From Sphingomonas sp. CBMAI 2297 (GTDB lineage: Bacteria > Pseudomonadota > Alphaproteobacteria > Sphingomonadales > Sphingomonadaceae), in NCBI RefSeq assembly GCF_029870595.1, contig NZ_JAPDIR010000008.1:145900-209899 (forward strand): a stretch of DNA of 64,000 nucleotides, written 5' to 3'. Each line of letters begins with the position of its first letter. Within the stretch, counting starts at the first letter, position 1. Below, piece by piece: positions 34,207 to 43,574 of this stretch. Below the pieces are notes generated by a model that was given only the letters and a program-made list of their open reading frames with translations, was not told the DNA's origin and did not search any database. The translations under genes and the position numbers were made by a program.

Positions 34207-37200
34207 ATGATCGCCCGTATCGTAACCTGGGCGGTCGAGAAGCGCTGGCTAGTCCTGCTCCTCACCGTCATCGTCGCCGCCATCGGCGCCTTTTCCCTCT
34301 ACCGGCTACCGATCGACGCGGTGCCGGACATCACCAACAATCAGGTCCAGATCAACGTCCGCGCGCCTGCCCTCTCGCCCGAGCTGGTCGAGAAGCAGGT
34401 GTCGTTTCCAATCGAAACCGCGCTCGCCGGCACCCCCGGCCTGGAATATACGCGCTCGTTGAGCCGCAACGGCTTCGCGCAGATCACGGCGGTCTTTTCG
34501 GACGCGACGGACATCTATTTCGCCCGCCAGCAGGTGGGCGAGCGTCTGCGGGGCGTGCAAGAGAATCTGCCCGACGGCGTGAACCCTGAAATGGGTCCGA
34601 TCGCGACAGGCCTGGGCGAGGTGTACATGTACACCGTTCGTCTCGATCATCGCGAGGACGACAAGCACAAGCCCGGTGAACCGGGCCAACAGCCCGATGG
34701 CAGCTACATCACGCCAGAGGGCGAGCGACTGACGACCGAAGAGGACAAGGCGACCTACCTGCGCACCGCGCAGGACTGGATCGTGACGCCGCTTCTGAAG
34801 ACCACACCGGGCCTCGCCGGTGTCGACTCGATTGGCGGTTACGCCAAGCAGTTCCTCGTCGTGCCCGACGTGCAGAAGCTGGCCTCGCTCGGCATCACGC
34901 TGACGGACCTGGGAAATGCGCTGGAGCGCAATAACACCAGCGTCGGCGGTGGCTTCGTCAATCGCAATGGCGAAGGTCTGGCTGTTCGCTCGGATGCGCT
35001 CGTTCGCAATGCCAGCGAGTTGGCCAGGACCGTGATCGCGACACGTAACGGCGTGCCGATCACGGTCGAACAAGTTGCGACTGTGAAGACGGGTCAGGCG
35101 ATCCGCATGGGTTCGGCATCGGAGAACGGTACCGAAGTCGTCGTCGGCACGGCGATCATGCGGATCGGCGAGAACAGCCGCATCGTGTCGACCGCGGTCG
35201 CTGAGAAACTGAAGACGATCAACGCTTCGCTGCCTCCTGACGTCGTAATTCAGCCGGTGCTGAACCGCACCGAGCTGGTCAATTCGACGATCAAGACGGT
35301 CGCGAAAAACCTGTCCGAAGGCGCGGTGCTGGTCATCGTCGTGCTCTTCCTGCTGCTCGGCAACTTCCGTGCGGCCCTGATCGCGGCGTTGGTCATCCCG
35401 ATCACCATGATGCTGACAGGCTTTGGTATGCTGCGCGCTGGGGTCTCGGCCAATCTGATGAGCCTTGGGGCTTTGGACTTCGGTCTGATCGTCGACGGCG
35501 CCGTCATCATTGTCGAAAACGCGCTGCGCCGGCTTGCCGAGCAACAGCATCATGAAGGCCGATTGCTCAGCGTCAAGGAACGGCTCGCGACCGTGGCAGC
35601 CGCTGCGCGTGAGATGATCCGTCCCTCTGTGTACGGGCAGGCAATCATCATCCTCGTCTACGTACCGCTGCTCACGCTGACCGGCGTGGAGGGTAAAACG
35701 TTCGGACCGATGGCGCTGACCGTCATCATCGCGCTCGCCTTCGCCTTCATCCTCTCTCTCACCTTCGTGCCGGCGATGATTGCGATCTGGCTGTCGAAGA
35801 AGGTCGAGGAGAAGGACGGCCGCATCATCACGTGGCTGAAGAAGCGCTACGAACCCGGTCTCGACCGGGCCATGAAGCGCCCGACGCTGACGATCGGTGC
35901 GGGTGTGGGAAGCCTTGTGGTGGCGGCGCTTGCTTTCACTACGCTCGGCTCGGTGTTCCTGCCGCAGCTCGACGAAGGCGATTTGCTGATCCAGTCGCTC
36001 CGCATTCCGGCAACGTCGGTCCAGCAGAGCCAGGCGATGCAGGTGCCGATCGAGCGGATGATGTCGAAGCAGCCGGAGGTGCAATTCGTCTATTCCAAGA
36101 CGGGCACCGCCGAGCTGGCGGCCGACCCGATGCCGCCGAACGCGACCGACATGTTCGTCATCCTGAAGCCGCGCAAGGATTGGCCGGATCCTGAGCTTCC
36201 CAAGGAGGAGCTGGTCAGCCGGATCGAGGGTAATCTCGCGAAGATTCCGGGAAATGCCTACGAGATCACCCAGCCCATCCAGATGCGCTTCAACGAGCTG
36301 ATCGCCGGCGTGCGCGGCGACATCGCGGTGAAGGTGTTCGGGGACGACTTCAACCAGATGAACCGGACGGCCGAGCAAATCGCGGCGGTGCTGCGCAGAA
36401 CGCAAGGCGCAGCGGACGTGAAGGTGGAGCAGACGACCGGTCTTCCCATGCTCGACATTCGCGTCAACCGCGACGCGATGGCGCGGTTGGGCGTTACGGC
36501 TCAGGATGTGCAGGACACCGTGACTGCGACGATCGGCGGGCGAACATCGGGCCAGATCTTCGAGGGCGACCGTCGCTTCCCCGTGGTGATCCGCCTGTCG
36601 GAGGCGCAGCGTGCCGACATCGGCCTGCTCCAACAGGTGCAGGTGCCGGTGGCAGGCGGCGGCTATGTACCGCTGTCCAGCGTCGCCGAGATCAAGGTGG
36701 TCGATGGTCCGAACCAGATCAGCCGCGAGAACGGCAAGCGGCGCGTGGTGGTGCAAGCCAACGTGCGTGGCCGCGACGTCGGATCCGTCGTGGCGGATGC
36801 GCAGGCGGCGATCGGCAGCCAACTCCGGCTGCCTGCCGGCACCTATCTCGAATGGGGCGGCCAGTTCGAGAACCTCCAATCGGCAAGCGAACGGCTGAAG
36901 CTGGTCATTCCGGCTTGCTTCATCTTGATCCTGCTGCTCCTCTACGGGGCGTTGGGATCGGTCCGCGACGCCGCGATCGTGTTCACCGGCGTGCCTTTCG
37001 CGCTGGTGGGCGGCGTCCTGTTGCTGTTCCTGCGGGGCATGGACTTCTCGATCTCGGCGGCAGTGGGCTTCATCGCCCTCTCGGGCATCGCGGTCCTCAA
37101 CGGCCTCGTCATGGTCAGCTCGATCCAAGATCTGATCCGATCAGGGATGAGCCGCGAGGAAGCCGCGCATGTTGGCGCGATGCAGCGTCTGCGACCCGTC

Positions 37201-37452
37201 ATCATGACCGCGCTAGTCGCCAGCCTCGGCTTCGTGCCGATGGCGCTGGGCGAAGGCGCCGGCGCAGAGGTTCAAAAGCCTTTGGCGACGGTCGTCATCG
37301 GCGGTCTGATCTCGGCGACGCTTCTTACGCTGTTCGTGCTGCCGACACTCTATGCCCGGTTCGGGCAGAAAGTGATCGAGAAACCCGAGCACTACAATGA
37401 GGAGCATGAAGGGGACGACCACGGTCAGACCTTCGTGAACAACTTGGCCTGA
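34207..37452 (+). CDS. czcA: CzcA-like heavy metal RND pump
   Basis: A 1081-residue resistance-nodulation-division transporter of the heavy metal efflux class. Twelve membrane helices are expected; TM4 carries the proton-relay motif DFGLIVDGAVIIVEN, which places it with CzcA/CusA rather than drug pumps. A segment GVEGKTFGPMALTVI and later TM10-12 (LSGIAVLNGLVMVSS) are intact. The charged insert TVRLDHREDDKHKPGEPG in the first periplasmic half is unusual. It exports divalent cations from periplasm/cytosol to the outside with CzcB and CzcC. GAGGA precedes the ATG. Metal specificity (Co/Zn/Cd or Ni) cannot be read. Confidence 0.95.
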   Translation: MIARIVTWAVEKRWLVLLLTVIVAAIGAFSLYRLPIDAVPDITNNQVQINVRAPALSPELVEKQVSFPIETALAGTPGLEYTRSLSRNGFAQITAVFSDATDIYFARQQVGERLRGVQENLPDGVNPEMGPIATGLGEVYMYTVRLDHREDDKHKPGEPGQQPDGSYITPEGERLTTEEDKATYLRTAQDWIVTPLLKTTPGLAGVDSIGGYAKQFLVVPDVQKLASLGITLTDLGNALERNNTSVGGGFVNRNGEGLAVRSDALVRNASELARTVIATRNGVPITVEQVATVKTGQAIRMGSASENGTEVVVGTAIMRIGENSRIVSTAVAEKLKTINASLPPDVVIQPVLNRTELVNSTIKTVAKNLSEGAVLVIVVLFLLLGNFRAALIAALVIPITMMLTGFGMLRAGVSANLMSLGALDFGLIVDGAVIIVENALRRLAEQQHHEGRLLSVKERLATVAAAAREMIRPSVYGQAIIILVYVPLLTLTGVEGKTFGPMALTVIIALAFAFILSLTFVPAMIAIWLSKKVEEKDGRIITWLKKRYEPGLDRAMKRPTLTIGAGVGSLVVAALAFTTLGSVFLPQLDEGDLLIQSLRIPATSVQQSQAMQVPIERMMSKQPEVQFVYSKTGTAELAADPMPPNATDMFVILKPRKDWPDPELPKEELVSRIEGNLAKIPGNAYEITQPIQMRFNELIAGVRGDIAVKVFGDDFNQMNRTAEQIAAVLRRTQGAADVKVEQTTGLPMLDIRVNRDAMARLGVTAQDVQDTVTATIGGRTSGQIFEGDRRFPVVIRLSEAQRADIGLLQQVQVPVAGGGYVPLSSVAEIKVVDGPNQISRENGKRRVVVQANVRGRDVGSVVADAQAAIGSQLRLPAGTYLEWGGQFENLQSASERLKLVIPACFILILLLLYGALGSVRDAAIVFTGVPFALVGGVLLLFLRGMDFSISAAVGFIALSGIAVLNGLVMVSSIQDLIRSGMSREEAAHVGAMQRLRPVIMTALVASLGFVPMALGEGAGAEVQKPLATVVIGGLISATLLTLFVLPTLYARFGQKVIEKPEHYNEEHEGDDHGQTFVNNLA

Positions 37453-37454
37453 TG

Positions 37455-37489
37455 GATGGGCGGGGCGATCCGCGATCGCCCCGCCCATC
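37455..37489. terminator. Perfect 16-bp stem hairpin after czcA
   Basis: A 16-base stem (GATGGGCGGGGCGATC and its exact complement) with the 3-base loop CGC starts 3 bases after the czcA stop. No run of T follows, so it is not a standard intrinsic terminator; it may attenuate transcription or protect the czcCBA mRNA from 3' decay. Confidence 0.6.
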
Positions 37490-37505
37490 TCTGGGAGATG
37501 GGGAT

Positions 37506-37994
37506 ATGCCTCGCACCATAACCAGCTCGATGCTTCACGGCGGGCCACTGCGCATCTGGTCGGCACTCACCGATCCGGATCATCGCCGGGCGTGGAGTCC
37601 GCTCGTATTTCTCGATGATCCGTCCCGGCTCGGCGACACAGAATGCACCTTTGCGATCCAGGGCATCACCCGGCCAATTCGGACGCCAGCACGGATTGAT
37701 CGATTCGATAAACCGCACGCCTTCGCTTGGTCCTGCGGCATCCCCTATCTGTTCACGCTCGAAGAGCGGTACGAGCTGGCGGGGGACGATGGCGGCACCA
37801 GGCTAACGCATAGCTGCACGCTGCGCGGGGCGCTCTCCCTGCCGTTCGCGGCGATGATGTTGCGCCGCCTGCGATCCCTGATGGTCGAATCTGACGATCG
37901 CCTCGCAACCTATCTCCGCTGGCGGGTAGGTCAGCCTGCCCGGGCTATCAATCGTCAGCGCGTCCCCTTCCGCTGCAGGAGGAAGGCGCGATGA
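37506..37994 (+). CDS. SRPBCC (START/Bet v1-like) family protein
   Basis: A 162-residue protein starting at the ATG at 37506 after GGGAGATGGGG. Its pattern (IWSALTDPDHRRAWSPLVFLDDPSRLGDTECTF, SCGIPYLFTLEERYEL, GGTRLTHSCTLRG) is the SRPBCC hydrophobic-pocket fold. In a metal efflux cluster its ligand is unknown. It overlaps the next gene by 4 bases and follows the czcA hairpin. Confidence 0.7.
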   Translation: MPRTITSSMLHGGPLRIWSALTDPDHRRAWSPLVFLDDPSRLGDTECTFAIQGITRPIRTPARIDRFDKPHAFAWSCGIPYLFTLEERYELAGDDGGTRLTHSCTLRGALSLPFAAMMLRRLRSLMVESDDRLATYLRWRVGQPARAINRQRVPFRCRRKAR

Positions 37995-38368
37995 TGATGC
38001 ACTGTAAGCGGGTGCTGCCCGCCGTCATCCTCGTTGTCGGGCTCGCGGCGTGCTCGGAAAGAAAGCCGCCAGCCCCGCCAACGGAGCAGCAGATCCATTC
38101 GTCCGACAGCGCCGTGGCGACCGGGGAAATGGGGCGGCATAGATATCGCTGTTCCGACGGGGAACCGCTGTTCGTCGATTACAAGGACAACGGCCTGCAG
38201 ATCGATTTGCGGCGCTCCAACGGGGGACCGCCGATGATGCTGACCGCGCCAGCGCAGGGCCTGCAATATGTCGGCGAAACAGCCACCGCGACCTTCAAGG
38301 GGTCGCAGCTCACCATCGTGGAAGGCGATGGCCGTACCCGGATCTGCGAGCAGGAAGGCACGCGATGA
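37991..38368 (+). CDS. MliC-like small lipoprotein 1
   Basis: A 125-residue lipoprotein: signal with lipobox LAAC at about residue 21, then a beta-rich domain YRCSDGEPLFVDYKDNGLQI ... TRIC with one cysteine at each end. The C...C flanked small barrel resembles MliC, the membrane-bound inhibitor of C-type lysozyme. It may inhibit lysozyme or merely share the fold. It starts with ATGATGATG after AGGAGG. It overlaps the next gene by 4 bases. Confidence 0.7.
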   Translation: MMMHCKRVLPAVILVVGLAACSERKPPAPPTEQQIHSSDSAVATGEMGRHRYRCSDGEPLFVDYKDNGLQIDLRRSNGGPPMMLTAPAQGLQYVGETATATFKGSQLTIVEGDGRTRICEQEGTR

Positions 38369-38829
38369 ACTGCCCTGCCTTCGAACGCCACAGGGCGCTT
38401 CGTCGGAAGAGACCGATGTCTGACACGTCGATTTCAAATGTGACAACCTTGTGCGGCCTGAATCGGGCCGGTCTGGCGATCGCGCGCCTCGGCGTCGTTC
38501 TCGTCTCCGGGGCGGTTATAGGGGCGTGTAATCCAGCGCCGACCCAGCCTACCGAGCCGGCGCATGAAAAGCATCTGACGTCGAAACTAATCGCGCAGCG
38601 CATCATGTACTGCGACGACGGCACACGCGCCGATGTCGACTTCATCGATGACGGCTTGAAAATGGCCGTCACCTGGCTGCCGAAGGGCAGGACCGAGATC
38701 CTGCGCGCGCAGCGAACCGGTGACGAGTTTCGCGGCGACCATTCGCGGGCTGTCGTGGCGGGCGGATCGATCGCGTTCACGCGACGCGGGAAGATCCGCG
38801 TCTGCCACCGAACCCCGGAGGAGTCCTAG
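38365..38829 (+). CDS. MliC-like small lipoprotein 2
   Basis: A 154-residue lipoprotein related to the preceding one in layout: lipobox GAC (VIGAC, about residue 55), then IMYCDDGTRADVDFIDDGLKM ... KIRVC, again a single cysteine near each end of a beta-rich domain. The N-terminal 40 residues before the hydrophobic segment make the start unsure: ATG at 38365 overlaps the upstream stop, while ATG at 38416 would leave a better signal peptide. A tandem pair of such lipoproteins in a metal operon is noteworthy. Confidence 0.65.
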   Translation: MNCPAFERHRALRRKRPMSDTSISNVTTLCGLNRAGLAIARLGVVLVSGAVIGACNPAPTQPTEPAHEKHLTSKLIAQRIMYCDDGTRADVDFIDDGLKMAVTWLPKGRTEILRAQRTGDEFRGDHSRAVVAGGSIAFTRRGKIRVCHRTPEES

Positions 38830-38832
38830 GAA

Positions 38833-39519
38833 ATGCAGGCACTGCTCTATACGCTTGCGCCTGTGCTGGCGGTCGTGCTCGGCGCGATTGTCGCGAGCCG
38901 CACCAAGTTGAAACCTGGCCTCGTGGCGGGCCTACAGCATCTCGCTGCCGGCGTCGTGTTCGCGGCGGCAGCGACCGAAATCCTGCCGCAGGTCAAGCAT
39001 GAGGCATCGCCCAGCGCGACGTTGATCGGCGGGGCGGCGGGCGTCGCGACCATGCTGGGGCTCAAGGCTCTTGAGGCCCGCTTCAAGGGGCCGATGGCGC
39101 TACTCGCCGCGATCGGCATCGACATTCTGGTCGACGGCCTGGTGCTCGGCCTCGCTTTCGTGGCGGGCGAGAAGGCAGGTCTCCTGCTGACGATCGCGCT
39201 CACTCTGGAAGTGTTATTTCTGGGACTGACGCTGACCGACGAGCTGGCGGAAACCTATCGCTCGCGCTTGCGCATCATCGTGATCGTCTCGGCATTGGCC
39301 CTGCTGCTGCCGATCGGCGCGCTCGCTGCCGTGCCGGTCGCCGCGCTGTCGCCGGTGATGATCGCCGGCTTCCTCAGCTTCGGGCTGATGGCGCTGCTCT
39401 ACCTCGTCACGGAGGAGTTGCTGGTCGAGGCGCACGAGAAACCCGACACCCCGCTCATCAGCTCGATGTTTTTCGTCGGCTTCCTGGCCCTGCTGACACT
39501 TGAGGAGATGATGGGATGA
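38833..39519 (+). CDS. ZIP family metal transporter
   Basis: A 228-residue integral membrane protein with seven to eight helices. Diagnostic are QHLAAGVVFAAAATEILP (H-x-x-x-G, early helix) and GIDILVDGLVLGLAF with LEVLFLGLTLTDEL in place of the usual two His-rich metal helices of ZIPs. The His of the metal site is partly replaced by Asp/Glu. ZIPs usually import Zn or Fe; here within an efflux island the direction is unclear. GGAGGAG lies just upstream. It overlaps the next CDF gene by 4 bases. Confidence 0.8.
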   Translation: MQALLYTLAPVLAVVLGAIVASRTKLKPGLVAGLQHLAAGVVFAAAATEILPQVKHEASPSATLIGGAAGVATMLGLKALEARFKGPMALLAAIGIDILVDGLVLGLAFVAGEKAGLLLTIALTLEVLFLGLTLTDELAETYRSRLRIIVIVSALALLLPIGALAAVPVAALSPVMIAGFLSFGLMALLYLVTEELLVEAHEKPDTPLISSMFFVGFLALLTLEEMMG

Positions 39520-40124
39520 TCCCGGGCAACGACAACAATGGCGGGCAGGAGCGCCGCACACTGTGGATCGTCCTGCTGCTGAACGCGGCGATCGCTGCGG
39601 GCTTCTTCGTTTCCGGCTTCTTCGCGGACTCGAGCGCGCTGATCGCCAACGGCGTCGACAACCTGTCCGATACGGCTGTGTATGCGCTGAGCCTTGTGGC
39701 GCTCACCCGGGGCCAGACATGGAAGACACGCGCCGCGGTCGCTTCGGGCGTCATGCTGCTGATCTTCGCGGGCGGCATCTTGATCGATGTCGGACGGCGC
39801 TACGTGCAGGGCAGCGAGCCCATCGGACCTACCATGATGGTCATGTCCGCGATCGCCGGCGTCGTGAATTACCTCTGCCTGCGGCTGCTCCAGCGCCTCA
39901 AGGATCCGGACGTCAATCTCCGGGCCGCAACCACCTTCAGCTTCAACGACTTCATTTCCAACGGCGGCATCCTGATCGCCGGCGTGCTGGTGCTGTGGTT
40001 GGGTACCAATTGGCCGGACCTGCTGGTCGGCTTCGCCACCGCCATCATCGCCATCAAGGGCGGTGTCGAAATCCTGCGCGACGCGCGCGCCGAAACCAAG
40101 AAAAGCGAAAGGAGGTCGTCATGA
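39516..40124 (+). CDS. Second short CDF cation transporter
   Basis: A 202-residue cation diffusion facilitator of the short class with six helices. Metal-site motifs: FADSSALIANGVDNLSDTAV in helix II (N-D) and FNDFISNGGIL in helix V. Only 4 bases overlap the ZIP stop and 4 the ATPase start (40121), so these form one operon. It differs in sequence from the CDF at 28724. A role in expelling Zn/Co from the cytosol is likely. Confidence 0.8.
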   Translation: MIPGNDNNGGQERRTLWIVLLLNAAIAAGFFVSGFFADSSALIANGVDNLSDTAVYALSLVALTRGQTWKTRAAVASGVMLLIFAGGILIDVGRRYVQGSEPIGPTMMVMSAIAGVVNYLCLRLLQRLKDPDVNLRAATTFSFNDFISNGGILIAGVLVLWLGTNWPDLLVGFATAIIAIKGGVEILRDARAETKKSERRSS

Positions 40125-42622
40125 ACGACAAGCTCGAACTCGACATTCCAGTGTTGTTGCCGGACCTTCCTGACGCGGCCGATGCCTGCCTGGACCGTCT
40201 CGTATCAACCCTGTCAAAGCGCGAAGGTGTCGAGCGGGCGCATGTGATCTGTCTCGACGGCAACACGCCAGCGGCGCTGTGCATCCATTTCGATGCCGCC
40301 AAGCTGCCGCTGCCACGGTTGCGCGAAATGGTGCGCGCCGCAGGTGCCGAAATCACCGAGCGCTACGGCCATGCGATCTGGCAGGTGACGGGGATCAACC
40401 ACGAACGTCGGGCGCGCACGGTCAGCGATGCGCTGTGCGCCTTGCCCGGCGTGGTCCAGGCAAGCGCCAGCACCAGCGGGTCTGTCCGGGTCGAATATGA
40501 TCGCCGCGAAACCACCGAAGAGGAGGTGCGCGCTGCGCTTCGCAAGCTGAAGGTGAGGGTGGGCAAGCGGGTCGCTGCCGATGAACATGCCGGCCACGAC
40601 CACGGCCCCGGGGGCCACGGCGCGGGCGAAGAGAAGCACGGCCCCGGCGATGGCCACGACCATAGCCACGCCGAATTTCTCGGCCCCAATACCGAGCTGA
40701 TCTTCGCGCTCGCCTGTGGCGCGCTGCTGGGGATCGGCTACGCGATCGAGAGGCTGGTCGCTGGCGCGCCCGAATGGCTGCCGACCGCCTGCTATATCGC
40801 AGCCTATTTCTTCGGCGGATTCTTCACGCTGCGCGAGGCGATCGACAACCTCCGGATGAAGAAGTTCGAGATCGACACGCTGATGTTGGTCGCTGCGGCC
40901 GGCGCCGCTGCGCTGGGCGCATGGGCCGAAGGTGCGCTGCTGCTGTTCCTGTTCAGCCTCGGCCATGCGCTTGAGCATTATGCAATGGGCCGCGCCAAGA
41001 AGGCGATCGAGGCGCTGGCGAAGCTCGCGCCCGAAACCGCGACCGTGCGACGCGGCGGGCAGACCAGCGAAATCCCGGTCGAGCAGATGGTCGTCGGGGA
41101 CATTGCCATCGTCCGCCCGAACGAGCGCCTGCCTGCCGACGGCTTCGTCATCAAGGGCACCAGCGCGATCAACCAGGCCCCGGTCACGGGTGAAAGCATC
41201 CCGGTCGACAAGGTGCCGGTCGCAGATGCCGCAGCGGCACGCGCCAAGCCCGATGCAGTCGACGCGGAAAGCCGGGTTTTTGCTGGTACGATCAACGGCG
41301 GCGGCGCGATCGAGATCGAGGTGACACGCCGTTCCAATGAAAGCGCGCTTGCCAAGGTCGTGAAGATGGTGAGCGAAGCGGAGACGCAGAAGTCGCCGAC
41401 GCAGCGCTTCACCGACCGGTTCGAACGGATCTTCGTGCCCGCCGTCCTGGTCCTGTCAGTGCTCCTGCTGTTCGCATGGGTGGTCGTCGACGAGCCGTTC
41501 CGCGACAGCTTCTATCGCGCGATGGCGGTGCTGGTGGCGGCAAGCCCGTGCGCGCTCGCGATCGCAACGCCGAGCGCGGTCCTGTCGGGCGTTGCCCGTG
41601 CAGCGCGGGGCGGCGTGCTCGTGAAGGGCGGTGCACCGCTCGAAAACCTCGGGTCGCTCAAAGCGATCGCTTTCGACAAGACGGGCACGCTGACCGAAGG
41701 TCGTCCGCGCATCACTGATGTCGTGCCCGTCGATGGCGCCGATGAAGGCGAGTTGCTGGCGCTGGCTGTCGCCGTCGAAGCGTTGAGCGACCATCCCCTG
41801 GCCCAAGCGATCGTCAAGGACGGCCGCGAACGTCTGAACGATCGTGCCGTGCCGACTGCCGGCGACCTCAAGAGCCTGACCGGTCGGGGCGTCACCGCGA
41901 GCGTGGATGGCGAGACGGTGTGGATCGGCAAGGCCGAGATGTTCGGAAGTGAGGGCATTCCGGCGCTGGGGCAGGGCGCGCAGGACGCAATCGCGAAGCT
42001 GCGCGAGAACGGCCGCACGACAATGGTGGTCCGCAAGGGGGACCGCGACCTGGGCGCGATCGGCCTGATGGACACGCCTCGCGAAGCTGCCAAGACCGCG
42101 TTGCGTCGGCTGCACGAGATGGGCGTGTCGCGGATGATAATGATCTCCGGCGATCACCAGAAAGTCGCCGAAGCGATCGCCGACGAAGTCGGGATCGACG
42201 AAGCGTGGGGCGACCTCATGCCCGAAGACAAGGTTGCCGCGATCAAGAAGCTCGCCGGCGAAGACAAGGTCGCGATGGTGGGCGACGGCGTGAACGATGC
42301 GCCGGCGATGGCAAGCGCCACGGTCGGCATCGCGATGGGCGCGGCGGGGTCGGACGTTGCGCTGGAGACAGCCGACGTGGCGCTGATGGCCGACGATCTG
42401 GCGCACCTGCCATTCGCAGTCGGTCTTAGCCGCCATACCCGTGGAATCATCCGGCAGAACGTCTTCGTCAGCCTGGGTGTCGTCGCCTTCCTGGTGCCTG
42501 CTACCATCCTCGGCCTCGGCATTGGGCCAGCGGTGGCGGTTCATGAGGGATCGACGCTGCTCGTCGTCATCAATGCGCTCAGGCTGCTCGCCTACCGCGA
42601 TCCGGCAGGGAAGGCGGCATGA
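40121..42622 (+). CDS. P1B-4-type metal-transporting ATPase with His-rich N terminus
   Basis: An 833-residue P-type ATPase. The start at 40121 follows AAAGGAGG, 7 bases upstream. Residues 10-150 form two HMA-like ferredoxin folds without CxxC; 156-183 is a His/Asp-rich stretch with GHDHG and HDHSH. SPC (475-477) replaces CPC in the membrane, and a late helix has HEGST; this pair marks the P1B-4 class, linked to Co or Zn export. DKTGT (519-523), SDHPLAQ and GDGVNDAPAM are intact, so it should be active. Overlaps CDF2 and HAD genes by 4 bases each. Confidence 0.9.
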   Translation: MNDKLELDIPVLLPDLPDAADACLDRLVSTLSKREGVERAHVICLDGNTPAALCIHFDAAKLPLPRLREMVRAAGAEITERYGHAIWQVTGINHERRARTVSDALCALPGVVQASASTSGSVRVEYDRRETTEEEVRAALRKLKVRVGKRVAADEHAGHDHGPGGHGAGEEKHGPGDGHDHSHAEFLGPNTELIFALACGALLGIGYAIERLVAGAPEWLPTACYIAAYFFGGFFTLREAIDNLRMKKFEIDTLMLVAAAGAAALGAWAEGALLLFLFSLGHALEHYAMGRAKKAIEALAKLAPETATVRRGGQTSEIPVEQMVVGDIAIVRPNERLPADGFVIKGTSAINQAPVTGESIPVDKVPVADAAAARAKPDAVDAESRVFAGTINGGGAIEIEVTRRSNESALAKVVKMVSEAETQKSPTQRFTDRFERIFVPAVLVLSVLLLFAWVVVDEPFRDSFYRAMAVLVAASPCALAIATPSAVLSGVARAARGGVLVKGGAPLENLGSLKAIAFDKTGTLTEGRPRITDVVPVDGADEGELLALAVAVEALSDHPLAQAIVKDGRERLNDRAVPTAGDLKSLTGRGVTASVDGETVWIGKAEMFGSEGIPALGQGAQDAIAKLRENGRTTMVVRKGDRDLGAIGLMDTPREAAKTALRRLHEMGVSRMIMISGDHQKVAEAIADEVGIDEAWGDLMPEDKVAAIKKLAGEDKVAMVGDGVNDAPAMASATVGIAMGAAGSDVALETADVALMADDLAHLPFAVGLSRHTRGIIRQNVFVSLGVVAFLVPATILGLGIGPAVAVHEGSTLLVVINALRLLAYRDPAGKAA

Positions 42623-43368
42623 AGTGGCTGATCGCCTTCGACCTCGACGGCACGCTTGCCGAGAGCAAGCGGCCGTTATCGGAGGATATGGCCGCAATCC
42701 TCGCCCGATTGCTCGCCATCACGGATGTGGCGGTGATCTCGGGCGGGGACTGGCCGCAGTTCGAAAAGCAGATCGCCTCGCGCCTTCCTGCCGGCGTCGC
42801 GCTCGACCGTCTCTGGTTGATGCCGACCACAGGCACGAAACTCTATCGGTTCATCAATGGCGCTTGGCGCGCGGTCTATGCCGAACTGTTCGACGACGCG
42901 GAGAAGGCGAAGATCCGCACGGCCTTCGATCAGGCGCTGACCGATGCCGGTCTCGCCGACGAACGTATCTGGGGCGAACGGATCGAGGACCGGGGCAGCC
43001 AGATCACCTTTTCGGGCCTGGGGCAGGCAGCGCCGCTGAAGGAAAAGGAAGCGTGGGATCCTGACCGAAAGAAGAGGACCGCGTTGCAGGCCACGTTGCG
43101 CGCGAAGCTGCCGGAGCTCTCGATCAATCTCGGTGGCACGACATCGATCGACGTGACCAGAGCAGGGATCGACAAGGGCTATGGCCTGAAGCGCCTGAGT
43201 GCCGAGAGCGGTGTCCCGCTCGACGGGATGCTGTTCATTGGGGATGCGATATTCCCCGGTGGGAATGACTATCCCGCTGCTGAAATCGGCCTCGACACAG
43301 TGAGGGTGCGCGACGTCGCGGAAACCACCGCCGTCGTGACCGCCATCATCGCGTGTCTGCACCGATAG
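42619..43368 (+). CDS. HAD superfamily hydrolase (IIB type, phosphomannomutase-like)
   Basis: A 249-residue phosphatase. FDLDGTLAESKRPL (catalytic Asp 8 and 10), VISGGDW (motif II) and IGDAIFPGGNDYPA (motif IV) are the HAD signature; a class IIB cap lies between them. A phosphosugar substrate is likely by similarity. Overlap of 4 bases with the ATPase stop indicates co-transcription, yet no link to metals is known to me. The operon ends here. Confidence 0.75.
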   Translation: MKWLIAFDLDGTLAESKRPLSEDMAAILARLLAITDVAVISGGDWPQFEKQIASRLPAGVALDRLWLMPTTGTKLYRFINGAWRAVYAELFDDAEKAKIRTAFDQALTDAGLADERIWGERIEDRGSQITFSGLGQAAPLKEKEAWDPDRKKRTALQATLRAKLPELSINLGGTTSIDVTRAGIDKGYGLKRLSAESGVPLDGMLFIGDAIFPGGNDYPAAEIGLDTVRVRDVAETTAVVTAIIACLHR

Positions 43369-43536
43369 GATCAAGATACATGGTCGGCTCCATCGCGGAA
43401 TGCCGCATTGTCAAAGCTCTGGCTTCTGTCGCTTAGGGCAGCGCTTCCTAAAACGAAAAGAAGGCAATGTGCGCGTCTCCGCGAACAAAGCCTCCAGCGA
43501 TCAATCTAAGAGATTCCGCCGCGCTTCTCAATCGTA

Positions 43537-43574
43537 GGGGGCGTTTGCGGGAGGGGGCGGAATCCTACGCTAAG
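43537..43574 (+). repeat. Tn3-family terminal inverted repeat, left copy
   Basis: 38 bases from GGGGGCGTTTGCGGGAGGGG to ACGCTAAG, the ending typical of Tn3-family ends. The tnpA stop (43565) lies inside it. An identical copy lies at 63902-63939. Confidence 0.85.

Noticed and set aside
34306..37128. A 940-codon minus-strand open frame opposite czcA
   Set aside because: Rich in His/Arg/Asp runs typical of antisense readings; czcA is beyond doubt.
40121..40570. CxxC metal-binding motifs in the two HMA-like folds of the P1B ATPase
   Set aside because: No GMTCxxC or similar pair found; only single cysteines are present.
41456..42697. A 413-codon open frame opposite the P1B ATPase
   Set aside because: No family pattern and complete overlap with a motif-bearing gene.
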